Below are positions 37,570-47,660 of a stretch of 64,000 nt of DNA, one piece after another. Position 1 is the stretch's first letter; every line of letters begins with the position of its first letter. The DNA lies in contig CAWJUD010000002.1 of the NCBI GenBank assembly GCA_963845975.1, forward strand, positions 2,480,001 to 2,544,000, read 5' to 3'. A program made the translations under genes and the position numbers. The notes beneath the pieces are model-generated. The model worked only from the letters and a program-made list of their open reading frames with translations, ran no database searches and had not been told where the DNA came from. This DNA comes from JBEKIK01 sp963845975. GTDB lineage: Bacteria > Planctomycetota > Planctomycetia > Pirellulales > Thermoguttaceae.

Positions 37570-38493
37570 TTATACTACGCTCAGAACTTCTTCTTCAGGC
37601 ACGCGGGTTATATTCGCGCCATCGTTCCAGAAAACACAATTTCGGCCTGAAATTTTGGACCGGTATAACGCGGCATCGGCCCGAGTCAGCAATGTTTCCT
37701 GGGTATCCTCTTTTTGGGCCGAAGACACGCCGCCGCTGATGGTCAAGGATAATTTCTCCTGCACCTTTGCCCTTAGACGTTCGCTGAGTATGCAGGCCCC
37801 GTTGTGGTCCGTTTGGGGCATGACCACCACGAATTCATCGCCGCCGTATCGCGTCACTATATCCGTTTCCCGCACATATTCATCGAACAGTCGAGCAAGA
37901 TCCTGAAGCATTCTATCGCCGTGCAGATGCCCCTGCTCGTCGTTTATGCGTTTAAAATGATCGATATCGAATATTACCAGCGAAAACGGCGTCTCGTATC
38001 GGCTCAGAAGGGCAAACTGGGCTTGTATGGTGTCGTCCAGAGCGCGGCGGTTTTTGACGTTTGTCAATGGATCGGTTCGCACTTCCGTGAAGGTCATTAG
38101 GTTTGCGCTCTGTTGGCGGATTTCGTCGTAAGCGTTGGCCATTTGCGTCGCTAATTTCAGGGTAGGTTTCAGTATTTCCTCGGCCTCGCGGCAAAGTTCT
38201 TTCCAAGCCGATTCATCATGCTGATCGCTGAGCCTGCCGATGTGATCCTTGAATCGCGTGACGTTGGCATGGTGCTTCGCCAAACTCTTGCGGATTCCCC
38301 ACGATATCTTCTCCAATTCCGCAGCCACGGTCTGCGCATGCCGCAATTCCCGCTTTGAATGCTCGACCATCTCATTGGTCGTCTTCCGGGTCCGCCGGCC
38401 CACTAAATACCCGATGGTTGCCACGATAGCCAAAGCCAAGGGGATGGGGATATGAACCATCCAGACATCCAGGTTGCCAAAGAGGTACTGCAT
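37570..38493 (-). CDS. Membrane-anchored diguanylate cyclase
   Basis: A 307-residue GGDEF protein that makes cyclic di-GMP from two GTP. Residues ~10-30 form one membrane helix (PLALAIVATIGYLVG), followed by ~100 helical residues. The GGDEF domain starts near TDPLTNVKNRRALDD; the active-site loop is RYGGDEFVVVMP (about residue 215), and an inhibitory I-site R-x-x-D (RETD) precedes it by five residues, so product feedback is expected. No sensor domain is recognisable. Confidence 0.93.
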   Translation of the reverse strand: MQYLFGNLDVWMVHIPIPLALAIVATIGYLVGRRTRKTTNEMVEHSKRELRHAQTVAAELEKISWGIRKSLAKHHANVTRFKDHIGRLSDQHDESAWKELCREAEEILKPTLKLATQMANAYDEIRQQSANLMTFTEVRTDPLTNVKNRRALDDTIQAQFALLSRYETPFSLVIFDIDHFKRINDEQGHLHGDRMLQDLARLFDEYVRETDIVTRYGGDEFVVVMPQTDHNGACILSERLRAKVQEKLSLTISGGVSSAQKEDTQETLLTRADAALYRSKISGRNCVFWNDGANITRVPEEEVLSVV

Positions 38494-38581
38494 AGCCTTT
38501 TTTTAATAATCTGTATGTTGATGCCCCGTAAAAGCCCGACATATGGGCTCGTCGTTCCGGCAGCGTCTTCTAAAATGTCCG

Positions 38582-38719
38582 CTAATACTGCGACCGGGAA
38601 CCAAACCCGCGCAGGCAAATCAGGCCGATAATGATCACCACGGCCAGGACCAGCAACCACTGCTGCGGACTCAGGCGAGCCGCGTAATGAAATACTTCAC
38701 GTATCCAGTTATACACCAT
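38582..38719 (-). CDS. Small single-helix membrane protein
   Basis: A 45-residue protein, MVYNWIREVFHYAARL, then SPQQWLLVLAVVIIIGLICL as one transmembrane helix and a short Arg/Ser tail ending GFGSRSQY. Small proteins with this layout (Trp-Ile/Phe-Arg front, S-P-x-Q-W, CLRGFGSRS tail) are, from memory, recurrent in Planctomycetota. The coding frame was found by direct reading. It is 89 bases upstream of the cyclase start, in the same direction. Confidence 0.65.
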   Translation of the reverse strand: MVYNWIREVFHYAARLSPQQWLLVLAVVIIIGLICLRGFGSRSQY

Positions 38720-39179
38720 GGCTTTCCCGTCTGCGTCTATTTTGCATTCTCTAATAAGTTTAGGTCATTAATATCCCGCTCACATTTCCGCCTCACGTGT
38801 AATAATGCCCGGTGCAATAACGCTAGATAAGGAATTTGCCAATTGTAATGATTAAAAAACCTAAACCTTCGACACGTGGTAATTACATATACCCAACTTG
38901 CCGAATAATTACACCCATCTTTTTAAGTACTTACTGGAGTTTTGCAACTTACTCCCCTCTACCTTTGGGAGAGGGGCTGGGGTGAGGGCCTGGGTAGATC
39001 AAACAGTTAAGGTAAGACTTTTTTCCCTAAAAACCCTCACCCTAACCCTCTCCCAGCGGGAGAGGGGACTTTGATTTTCCTTTTTGCAAAACTCCAGTAC
39101 TTATACGACTGTTACTTATCTCGGATGCCCATGACCGTTTGCGGTTTCGCAACGGATCTCCGACAGTTTATCCCGAAAT
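38720..39179. other. Intergenic region mainly occupied by a palindromic element
   Basis: Between the small membrane protein and the leftward dehydrogenase. Apart from the element at 38930-39104 it is A+T-rich with no coding frame. Confidence 0.5.
38930..39104. repeat. MITE-like element with outer and inner inverted repeats
   Basis: The outer arms are ACTGGAGTTTTGCAA on the left and its inverse TTGCAAAACTCCAGT on the right. Inside are two inverted copies of the CTCCC...GGGAGAGGGG...GGGTGAGGG unit also found in the alpha-2-macroglobulin and ileS genes. The middle is ~45 unrelated bases. The nested symmetry suggests a non-autonomous mobile element. Confidence 0.75.
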
Positions 39180-39953
39180 TCAGGATTGCAGCCGCTTGAC
39201 TATCTTTCTGACGACGATGCGCGGACCAAGACGAACCGAGAAGATGCCAAGTTTGTTTCTGAATCCCGGTATAACGAGCACTTTGCCGCGGCGAAATCCT
39301 CGATAGCCCGTCGAAGCCACGCTTTTCGCATCCATCACGCCAAGACGAAACAATAGAGTATCCTCCTCGTGCGCAACGGCGGCAAACCCCGTGGCAGTGG
39401 GACCCGGGGCAAGGCATGTTACTTTGATCTTTGTCCCGGCCAGTTCTTCAGCCAAGGCCTCGGTAAAGGACACGACATAAGCTTTGGCGGCAAAATAAAC
39501 CGCCATATTCGGCCCCGGTTGAAACCCGGCCGTTGAACCGACGTTTAAAATGCCGCCCCGTCCCCGCTCGATCATCCCCGGCAGGAACAGCCTGGACAGG
39601 TGCGTCAGCGCCGTGATGTTCACCTGAATCATGTCCAACTGTCGTTGTGTCGGCAGCTCCGCAAAGGTTCCCAGCGACCCGAACCCGGCATTATTCACAA
39701 CGACATCCACCGTGACTCCCTTTGCCGTCAAGCCATCGAAAATGGTTTGGGGCGCCGCGGCATTGGCCAGGTCATTGGGCTCAACCAGGACGTCCACGCC
39801 GTGATCCCGCTTAAGTTCTTCGGCCAGCAGTTCAAGTGCGCCCCGGTTCCGGGCAACCAGAACAAGATTGCTTTTATCGGCGGCAAACAGTTTCGCCAAT
39901 TCCAAGCCGATGCCTGATGACGCGCCGGTGATCAAGACGGTTTCTTTAGCCAT
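39180..39953 (-). CDS. Short-chain dehydrogenase/reductase
   Basis: A 257-residue classical SDR. The cofactor loop is TGASSGIGLELA, the NNAG motif is VVNNAGFGSLG, and the catalytic triad comprises Ser in VGSTAG and Tyr/Lys in VYFAAKAYVV (Y-x3-K). Arg residues after the first strand (VLVARNRGAL) suggest NADP preference. The overall length and DltE/YqjQ-like character point to a general oxidoreductase; the substrate is unknown. It is divergent from the cupin gene 117 bases away. Confidence 0.9.
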   Translation of the reverse strand: MAKETVLITGASSGIGLELAKLFAADKSNLVLVARNRGALELLAEELKRDHGVDVLVEPNDLANAAAPQTIFDGLTAKGVTVDVVVNNAGFGSLGTFAELPTQRQLDMIQVNITALTHLSRLFLPGMIERGRGGILNVGSTAGFQPGPNMAVYFAAKAYVVSFTEALAEELAGTKIKVTCLAPGPTATGFAAVAHEEDTLLFRLGVMDAKSVASTGYRGFRRGKVLVIPGFRNKLGIFSVRLGPRIVVRKIVKRLQS

Positions 39954-40069
39954 GGTTTTTCTCCCCGTTAAACCTTAAAATGACCGGGTTGTGATATCGA
40001 ACTTAAAGACATCGTATTCAAACGGAGAATTTTAATCAAAATAATTTTTCCCAACAGGCAGGCTGGTCC

Positions 40070-40396
40070 ATGAAGGCAAAAAACATTTTCCACGGCATTC
40101 CACCCGAACTGGCCGAGGAATTGCTCACTACCATACATACCGCCAAAAATATTCGTATCGAGCGGATTGTATCGCAGGGACAGTGCTCTCCGCAAGGATT
40201 CTGGTACGATCAGATTGAAAACGAATGGTTGATCGTCCTGAAAGGCAAGGCCTCAATTCAATTCGACGGCGATCCCGAACCCGTGGATCTCCGCCCCGGT
40301 TCTTATCTGAACATCCCCGCCCACGTAAGGCATCGCCTTGTGCGAAGCAGCCAAACCCGGCAGACTGTCTGGCTGGCGATCCACTACGGCGATTAA
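40070..40396 (+). CDS. Cupin-domain protein
   Basis: A 108-residue single cupin. The beta-barrel motifs read GFWYDQIENEWLIVLKGKAS, where the usual metal His residues are partly replaced (W-Y-D, E-W), and PGSYLNIPAHVRHRL, which keeps the second-motif His. The first metal site seems incomplete, so binding may be weak or absent. A role in sugar or small-molecule binding is usual. It stands alone. Confidence 0.85.
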   Translation: MKAKNIFHGIPPELAEELLTTIHTAKNIRIERIVSQGQCSPQGFWYDQIENEWLIVLKGKASIQFDGDPEPVDLRPGSYLNIPAHVRHRLVRSSQTRQTVWLAIHYGD

Positions 40397-40500
40397 AAGG
40401 ATCATGCTATGCTGGCGATAGCGTAATAAGTCTGGCATTACGGATCATTTTTCAATGCAAATGTCATCAAGATGCGGAAATTTCGACGTCTCGGGGATTA

Positions 40501-42249
40501 TTATTGTAGTGGAAAATCCTCTTCCACGACCCTGATATTCAATCCCTTACCGTCTTTTTTATTTCCGCTCGTGTCCACAATCAAGTCGCCTTTGACATTC
40601 GAAGCATCGTATATCAGACTTGTTTTGAATGCCTCCTCGGCCGGATTTTTACTGAACTCGAACTGCGGCTGGAACTCGCCATCGTAGCGAATGCCGGTGG
40701 AAATCCGGACCGTGCGAATCCTACCCACAAAAGTGTATTTAGGATTGTATTGTCCAATGCCTATATAGCCTACAACGAACATGGCCGGTCCCGCCTTTTG
40801 TGCGCCTTTATCCGTGTGGACCAAGCGGCCGTCCACGAAGAAGCAGATTTTCTCGTCGTCAAAGGTCACTGCCAGATGGGCCCATTTACGAATCGGCAAA
40901 AATTCACTCGTCCAAAAGTCCCGCAGATCTTTGTTTTTTTGCGTACGCCGCCCGCCCAATTGACCATCCTTGCCGATCCGCACGCCCAGTCCGCCGGTGG
41001 ATAGTTTGGCGTCGTCGCTGCCAAAGACGAACATATCTGCATTTTCGGCGGCCGCCGGACACCAAATCCAGGCTTCCACGGTCGAGGGCATGGATCGTTG
41101 CACCGGAGTGACGATCGCCGATTCTCCGGAAAATACAAACACCTTGCGGCGCTCGGTCTTCGGCGCTTCAACCGTTCTTGGAACGTATGCGGCCCGGGCG
41201 TCAATGGGCCGGTTGATTTTCATCGGAGGATTAAATGGCGGATTATTTTTACTGACCGGTGGTACGTCGCTTGCAGCATTTGTGGTTGCAACATTAGTGT
41301 TTGTAACGTTCGCGGTTGGTTTCGGGGGAGTGGCGCTTGAGCCGTTCAACGGCGCAGTTGGCATTTCTTTTTGCAGAAGAATCGACAGTTTCTCGTTCTG
41401 GCCGGGCCTGGGGGCCAACAATTGACTGAACGGCTTATAACCTTCGCAGGATGCCGTGATAAGCACATAACTCCGCCAGGCAATATTATCGAAACGGATT
41501 TCCCGCGTCTTTCCAGCCCCGGTAATTGTTCCCATATTGTTCTGTACGGCAAGCGCGGCCGAAGGAGGGTCGATCTCCACGTTGTAAATGGCTGCCCCCG
41601 CGCTCCTGGGCCGCCTTTCCGACCGGCCGCCCTTTGCAGCGCCAGCCTGATCTCCCGAGGCCGCCTGGTCCGCTATAGCGTTAGGATCCTTTTCCCTGTC
41701 CGGTATGATGTATAGAAAAATTACCAGGACCATAGCCAGAAAAAGGCCTCCCCCCAAAACGGAAAAAATTACCCGCATCTGCCGCAAATTCTGTAAAACA
41801 GGAGCATCTTCCGCCGGCACATCTTCGGCCGGCGGCGGTTGGGCTTGCCAGACCGGCGGCGGTTGTTCTCGGTCTGCTAAAGGCACCGTCGATTTAAATC
41901 CGGCCAGTGGAGGAATCCTTGACGGCTTTTCTTGACGCCCTCCGCCGGTCCGCCTGGCCTGCTGCCTGACGTTGATTTTTAATTGTAAATCATAAGCCGG
42001 CTTTTTTTTCTTATCCAGCAAGCACAACCGGGCGGCCGCCAGTTCGTTTAACAATTTCTGCGACTCCGCTGTATGTTCGCCCGTGGCCCTTTGCTGCACA
42101 TAAGCCATTTGCCTGTTTGCCGCGGCGTCGATCACTTCCGGGTCGGACTCGAAAAGATCGATGGCCAGCAACCGGTAATAATTCGGCGGCTGATCTTTAG
42201 GAGGGATACCCAGCCATTTATGATATGGATCGAACATCGAGCGTTTCAC
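40501..42249 (-). CDS. J-like/LamG membrane protein of planctomycete type
   Basis: A 582-residue protein. Residues 1-~95 (DPYHKWLGIPPKDQPPNYYR, then LLNELAAARLCLLDKKKKPAYD) resemble a planctomycete N-terminal domain with DnaJ-like helices but no obvious HPD. A Pro/Gln-rich linker follows, then one membrane helix near residues 165-185 (VIFSVLGGGLFLAMVLVIFL). The exported part has a PEGA-like segment, an Asn/Thr/Pro-rich linker, and at ~370-560 a LamG/concanavalin-like domain (FTLWVTFDDEKICFF-like strands). It faces the Hsp70-like gene across a 217-base divergent promoter region, suggesting a joint role. Confidence 0.7.
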   Translation of the reverse strand: MKRSMFDPYHKWLGIPPKDQPPNYYRLLAIDLFESDPEVIDAAANRQMAYVQQRATGEHTAESQKLLNELAAARLCLLDKKKKPAYDLQLKINVRQQARRTGGGRQEKPSRIPPLAGFKSTVPLADREQPPPVWQAQPPPAEDVPAEDAPVLQNLRQMRVIFSVLGGGLFLAMVLVIFLYIIPDREKDPNAIADQAASGDQAGAAKGGRSERRPRSAGAAIYNVEIDPPSAALAVQNNMGTITGAGKTREIRFDNIAWRSYVLITASCEGYKPFSQLLAPRPGQNEKLSILLQKEMPTAPLNGSSATPPKPTANVTNTNVATTNAASDVPPVSKNNPPFNPPMKINRPIDARAAYVPRTVEAPKTERRKVFVFSGESAIVTPVQRSMPSTVEAWIWCPAAAENADMFVFGSDDAKLSTGGLGVRIGKDGQLGGRRTQKNKDLRDFWTSEFLPIRKWAHLAVTFDDEKICFFVDGRLVHTDKGAQKAGPAMFVVGYIGIGQYNPKYTFVGRIRTVRISTGIRYDGEFQPQFEFSKNPAEEAFKTSLIYDASNVKGDLIVDTSGNKKDGKGLNIRVVEEDFPLQ

Positions 42250-42466
42250 TTATTTCTTATGCAATCGTTCACCGGGTATCTTTTATACGGGTCGTGAACG
42301 GTCACTGTATTTAAACAAACTCCAATTCCCCGCCCTAGGGGGCATGCTTGTTAAAAGTTGTTAAAAATAGTATATTACTTTTATATTACATCACACGGCT
42401 GGTAGTGCAATCCCGCTGGAACGGGAATGTACCCAATTAACAGGAAACTCCGCCGCAGGCCGGACC

Positions 42467-44020
<1,554 letters not shown>

Positions 44021-44105
44021 CAGGAGTTTTGCAAAATGTTAATTCAATGTCCCCTCTCCGGGCACCGACCGAAGGTTGGTCGGGAGAGGGTTGGGGTGAG
44101 GGCGG
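44021..44105. repeat. Partial copy of the GGAGTTTTGCAA / GGGAGAGGG element
   Basis: GGAGTTTTGCAAAA is followed by a hairpin CCCCTCTCC...GGGAGAGGG and TTGGGGTGAGGG, the left half of the element at 38930. It occupies the start of the gap after the Hsp70-like gene. Confidence 0.7.
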
Positions 44106-44173
44106 TTTATAATTGAATAATCGATTAAAAATCTGTTTTGTGATAGGCTCTTAATCTCCAACCACCTGCAATC

Positions 44174-44683
44174 ATGGCAATCACTGTAGAACTTGGCATC
44201 GGTCAAATAATCACCGTCCAGCACGACTCCGCGACCATTGGACAAGCCCCGGGCAGCGACATCCTCATTTCTAATTCGCCGAAAATCCAACCGCTCCATG
44301 CCCGGATCGTCAAAGTGGCCAACAAATGGATGATCGAGTCGGCCGGCGACTGGCTATTGCAGGTCGGCGACGGCGTGCCCGGACGCAAACTCTGGCTCAA
44401 TCCCGGCGACCTCATCCATCTTTCCGAGTCCGGACCTTACATGGTCTTCGAGCCCAAACCAAAGGCTGCAAAACCCGTCGTTAAACCGGCCGAACCGGTG
44501 CCGGCTCAAACAGCGGAAACAGCCGAATCAGATAAGCCCACCATTCCTCCCTTCCTTCAACCCGTCCAGCGCGCCCCTGCCGAAAAACCGAAAAAACCGC
44601 AACCCGGCAAGCAACTCGACGAAGAAGACGAGATATGGGAAGAAGTGTTCGGCTACTGGATGGAAGAACGGCATAAAGGGTGA
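44174..44683 (+). CDS. FHA-domain-like protein
   Basis: A 169-residue protein. Residues 1-~95 fit an FHA phospho-threonine-binding fold: HDSATIGQAPGSDILISNSP, then IQPLHARIVKVANKWMIESA. The usual G-R-x and S-x-x-H motifs appear as IGQAPGSD and Q-P-L-H. A Pro/Ala/Glu-rich linker follows, then a short acidic end (EEDEIWEEVFGYWM). It comes 153 bases after the Hsp70-like gene in the same direction; the J-like/Hsp70/FHA trio is probably functionally linked. Confidence 0.75.
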   Translation: MAITVELGIGQIITVQHDSATIGQAPGSDILISNSPKIQPLHARIVKVANKWMIESAGDWLLQVGDGVPGRKLWLNPGDLIHLSESGPYMVFEPKPKAAKPVVKPAEPVPAQTAETAESDKPTIPPFLQPVQRAPAEKPKKPQPGKQLDEEDEIWEEVFGYWMEERHKG

Positions 44684-45000
44684 TATATACCCAGGTGCAG
44701 GGATAAACAGGATAAAGGAACAGGATAGAGATGTCAGGAACCATTAATTTCGTGGAATGTGTTTGGAGCACCGGTACAGCCGCAACTTGCGCAGCGAGGT
44801 GTGGTCTTGACTGACAAGAATCCATTAATACAAGGAACATCATCCACTCTGAGACCGTCTCGACTGCATCGGGCATTGCGGATCGCTCCGGGATGCGCCA
44901 CGCTATCTATGTTCTGTATCAGAATGCGTGGGGCTTGACCTGCTAAACGTCGTAATGGTCTTCATGTTCCTTATCGGAATTGTATTATGCTATTCTTCGA
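44684..45000. other. Non-coding A+T-rich stretch
   Basis: No frame of natural composition. From here onward G+C falls visibly and genes are shorter, which I take as the left border of an accessory region. Confidence 0.5.
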
Positions 45001-45180
45001 ATGCGGTTGGTTTATTTTTTTTTGATTGGCGGAGTTGTATCGCTGTGGTTTGGAGACATGCCTTTCAGATCATGCGAGCGCTCAGCACGTGCTCGGATAC
45101 GAAGGGGCGAGTGCGTCTATTGTGGTAGTAAAATCAACGGCTCTTGTAAGAAATGTTCTGAGGATAAAGGTGTCAGATAA
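45001..45180 (+). CDS. Small membrane zinc-ribbon protein
   Basis: A 59-residue protein starting MRLVYFFLIGGVVSLWFG, a membrane helix, then RSARARIRRGECVYCGSKI and GSCKKCSED, a two-knuckle zinc ribbon (C-x2-C...C-x2-C). Such small membrane zinc ribbons are frequent in Planctomycetota. No clear ribosome-binding site precedes the ATG, and a poly-T run lies in the helix, so it may be a remnant. Confidence 0.5.
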   Translation: MRLVYFFLIGGVVSLWFGDMPFRSCERSARARIRRGECVYCGSKINGSCKKCSEDKGVR

Positions 45181-45185
45181 GGCAT

Positions 45186-45566
45186 TTGGAACCATTATTT
45201 ATTGAATCCACTCATCAATATTGGTTCCTGATACCTTTATTTCGATTCGTCACCACAACATACCAGGGAGGCACACATAACTACGGCACCGATTTCCAAG
45301 TTGGCATAGATGGCACTGGTTTTTCAATCCTGGATTCGTTTAATGGCTCCAACGAAGCATGTCCGCAAGGAGGCTTGCTGCCCTTAGGATCAAACCTTTA
45401 TGGCGTAACAAGCGGCTGGGCCCAACCGACTAGCGTCAGCAATGGTAGTTTGTTTTACGTCACCATCCCCATACCTGAACCCTCCACCCTCGTTCTCCTC
45501 GGCACGGGCATTGTTGGGCTAAGCGCCTATGCATGGAAATGGCGGAAGGCGCATCGGAACAATTAA
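45186..45566 (+). pseudogene. 3' remnant of a GloVer-repeat PEP-CTERM protein
   Basis: The frame reads GTGFSILDSFNGSNEACPQG, then LLPLGSNLYGVTSG, a pattern of the tandem GloVer repeats of secreted planctomycete proteins. It ends in a PEP-CTERM sorting signal (IPEPSTLVLLGTGIVGLSAY, then basic KWRKAHRNN). No signal peptide or start lies in front, so the 5' part of the gene is lost. Confidence 0.65.
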
Positions 45567-46042
45567 AAGTAACGTCAGGAATTATTGCTTCCAACGAAAA
45601 GACGTATCCTACCCTTTACATGCATAAATACTGCCGGGTAGTTCTCTGGGCGTTGCCCAAGAACTACCATTCCAAGTGGAGGCGGCGGGGGTTTGATCGG
45701 ATTCCTTCGCAAGTTTTAATCGATTCTTCATAACATCTTTTCCCATAGCATCTTCCGACTCTGGATTTCTGTCACATTACTCCAGGACGGGAAATGATTT
45801 TTCGATACGGCGGCGGTCATATTTCGATATAGGATATGTCTCAAGTAGAGAGGTGGAGGTATTATTTTCCCAACTCGCATTCTATTCTAGACTCGATACC
45901 CTCTCGACGTAAGTGCCTTGCTGATTTGGGGGGTAACGTTCCTTACGCCTACAACAATCCCGATCTTCCACTAACTTCGATATTACTGCCCCTTTGCCTT
46001 CCCCCTCCCCACACGCAATAATTCCCTGGAAGGGAGATACTC
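45567..46042. other. Non-coding region with nothing recognised
   Basis: Short open frames here lack ribosome-binding sites and normal composition. No repeats or RNA genes are apparent. Confidence 0.5.
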
Positions 46043-46264
46043 GTGCAAAATCCCAGAGAAGCAATGTGGGAAATGCAACGTTTGGCGGATCGGGTCTGTG
46101 TTCTGATCCTCAGCAGCGATCTACCAGTAATCGACATCGAGATAGAAAAGAACAAAGTTCGAGAACACTGCCTCGAACTTTACCCTGACCGGGAACAACT
46201 CTACGAAATGATTTACGAGAGCCGCTTTCAGCGGCTTTGGAAGCAGTTTCGAGGTGAGGAATAA
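46043..46264 (+). CDS. Small hypothetical protein
   Basis: A 73-residue soluble, charged, largely helical protein (REAMWEMQRLADRVCVLILS, then HCLELYPDREQLYEMIYESR). The GTG start at 46043 is favoured by GGGAG seven bases ahead. No family is recognised. It lies 7 bases from the end of the convergent phosphatase gene. Confidence 0.55.
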   Translation: MQNPREAMWEMQRLADRVCVLILSSDLPVIDIEIEKNKVREHCLELYPDREQLYEMIYESRFQRLWKQFRGEE

Positions 46265-46271
46265 TGTAGGT

Positions 46272-46733
46272 CTATTCCCGATCCTCGCTCGCCAATCGAA
46301 TCGCTTCCACATAGGGATCACATGATCGGATTCGGGTAACGTGATCGACTGCCTCCTCCAATTGCCATCCTTTAATCCAGAAGAGGTAAGCAATAACAAT
46401 GCTCGGGGAACGATTGACTCCCATGCTGCAATGAACATAAACCTTGTGTCCCCGTTGTAGGAGTGCATCCAGAGCTTTGACACATTCTGGTAAGTGCCTT
46501 CTCAAATCATCGGGATCGAAATCTAGCACAGGAATCCGCCGAACCTCGATCTTCAATTTACGATAGTGAGTTTCAAGAGTGGCCAAATCAATTCCCCAAT
46601 AGGCAAAATCGTCGTCCGTCTGAACATTGAGTACCGCTGAGATCTTTTGATCCCGTTTGAGTTGGTCAATATCCCGAGGACTATGCGGGCTGGGACCCAC
46701 AAACAAGTTGGGAAGGATGCTACTAATGTCCAT
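46272..46733 (-). CDS. Dual-specificity protein phosphatase
   Basis: A 153-residue DSP-type cysteine phosphatase. The signature HCSMGVNRSPSI (H-C-x5-R) is near residue 102 with the general acid Asp in LDFDPDDL, ~30 residues earlier. The opening ILPNLFVGPSPHSPRD is typical of small DSPs that dephosphorylate Tyr/Ser/Thr. It converges with the 73-residue gene. The target is unknown. Confidence 0.9.
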   Translation of the reverse strand: MDISSILPNLFVGPSPHSPRDIDQLKRDQKISAVLNVQTDDDFAYWGIDLATLETHYRKLKIEVRRIPVLDFDPDDLRRHLPECVKALDALLQRGHKVYVHCSMGVNRSPSIVIAYLFWIKGWQLEEAVDHVTRIRSCDPYVEAIRLASEDRE

Positions 46734-46806
46734 GGCATCTATATTTTACCATCTGTTGAAGATAATACCTGTCGTTTAATGGACTCCCACTACCTGAAAG
46801 GGTGAT

Positions 46807-46834
46807 TTGACAAGAAAAAATGCCCGTATAAAAT
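46807..46834 (+). promoter_or_regulatory. Strong candidate promoter
   Basis: TTGACA (46807-46812), 16 bases, then TAAAAT (46829-46834). The -35 is perfect and the -10 matches 5 of 6; the predicted start near 46840 leads straight into the candidate small RNA. Confidence 0.65.
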
Positions 46835-46839
46835 GAGAG

Positions 46840-46904
46840 GCAGTGGAGGCAACTCCACACTCTTTCGCCCAGCGGTCCCTGCCCCCCGCTGGGCATTTTT
46901 ATTT
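46840..46904 (+). ncRNA. Candidate small RNA of about 65 bases
   Basis: Between a good promoter and a good terminator lie two hairpins and no ORF. The first is GTGGAG-GCAA-CTCCAC, a perfect stem closed by a GNRA tetraloop (46843-46858). The second is GCCCAGCGG...CCGCTGGGC followed by ATTTTTATTT (46867-46904), the terminator. The linker ACTCTTTC could pair with targets. I know of no family that matches. Confidence 0.55.
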
Positions 46905-47032
46905 CTTGTTCCTTATTCCTCCGCACATTTTTCCTTCATTTCAATCCATTCCTCGTTGCTCGGGCATCCAGCATCGGCCCATCGACGCAGTTCAAGTGCG
47001 TTCCATCTAACGCTGGTGCCAAAGCGGATCGG

Positions 47033-47242
47033 CTAGTATGCGACCTGATTTGGCAAGTTCGTTCGCTGATTAAGCAATTTGGCAGCTTCTCTCGAACTTA
47101 AGAGAATTTGCGGATAACTTTTCATCTTGGGCAATGCATCCATGACAACCGCTTTCAGAAAATCCCCCAGTTGGTATGTGTCTTCGATTTGAATTGTAAC
47201 AGAAGCATTAAAACGAAGGGCTTGTTGTAGAGATTTGGGCAT
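47033..47242 (-). CDS. Small hypothetical protein
   Basis: A 69-residue protein: MPKSLQQALRFNASVTIQIE, then DALPKMKSYPQILLSSREAA and a short basic end. It has no visible ribosome-binding site, so the start is uncertain, but the composition is natural. I do not recognise it. Confidence 0.4.
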   Translation of the reverse strand: MPKSLQQALRFNASVTIQIEDTYQLGDFLKAVVMDALPKMKSYPQILLSSREAAKLLNQRTNLPNQVAY

Positions 47243-47590
47243 GGTTTTCTGCTCGATTTAAGTGAATAGGGCCATCTTGAAATCCCCTCCCCGATTAGGT
47301 AATATGAGGGGGCCAGTCACGAGGCTGGGAAACAATTAAAGGAGGACAAACCGTGGCTCACCAGCCACGATGAAACAATTGGATAGACGTGTGAACGTCA
47401 AGTATTTGCTTTCAGGAAAACGACCAACCTGAGCCGCTGAGGCTCTTGAAGAAGAAAAGCAGTTACTTGGCCCACACGCTCCGTATGGGAGCGTTGGGCC
47501 GGGTTCTGTTTTCTTCTACCCCTTGGTCGGGGTTCCTGGAGCAGGCTCGGTTTCAACGCTCCTTTTTTATTGGGCTTTTCCACGGCTGAC
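47243..47590 (+). other. Structured leader region with two short ORFs and hairpins
   Basis: GGAGG (47341) precedes a GTG opening a 6-codon frame that overlaps (ATGA) the start of a 20-codon frame at 47370. Downstream are the hairpins GAGCC-GCTGA-GGCTC (about 47430-47445), a strong GGCCCACACGCTCC...GGGAGCGTTGGGCC stem (47469-47500) and a weak one with T6 (47538-47568). It could be a leader-peptide attenuator or a separate RNA for the downstream gene. Confidence 0.45.
47469..47518 (+). terminator. Strong hairpin followed by T-rich tract
   Basis: A 13-bp imperfect stem with a GTAT loop, then GGGTTCTGTTTTCTTC. Candidate terminator within the leader region. Confidence 0.5.
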
Positions 47591-47601
47591 TGACACCGAC
47601 T
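47591..47601 (+). repeat. TGACACCGACT motif, forward copy 1
   Basis: Exact motif, 59 bases ahead of the GYF/WG-repeat gene start at 47661 and just after the structured leader. Confidence 0.8.
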
Positions 47602-47660
47602 TGTTTGCTCGTCATCAGTCACAATTCTGCTTATCCATAAACATGGGGAAGGAGTGTTAC

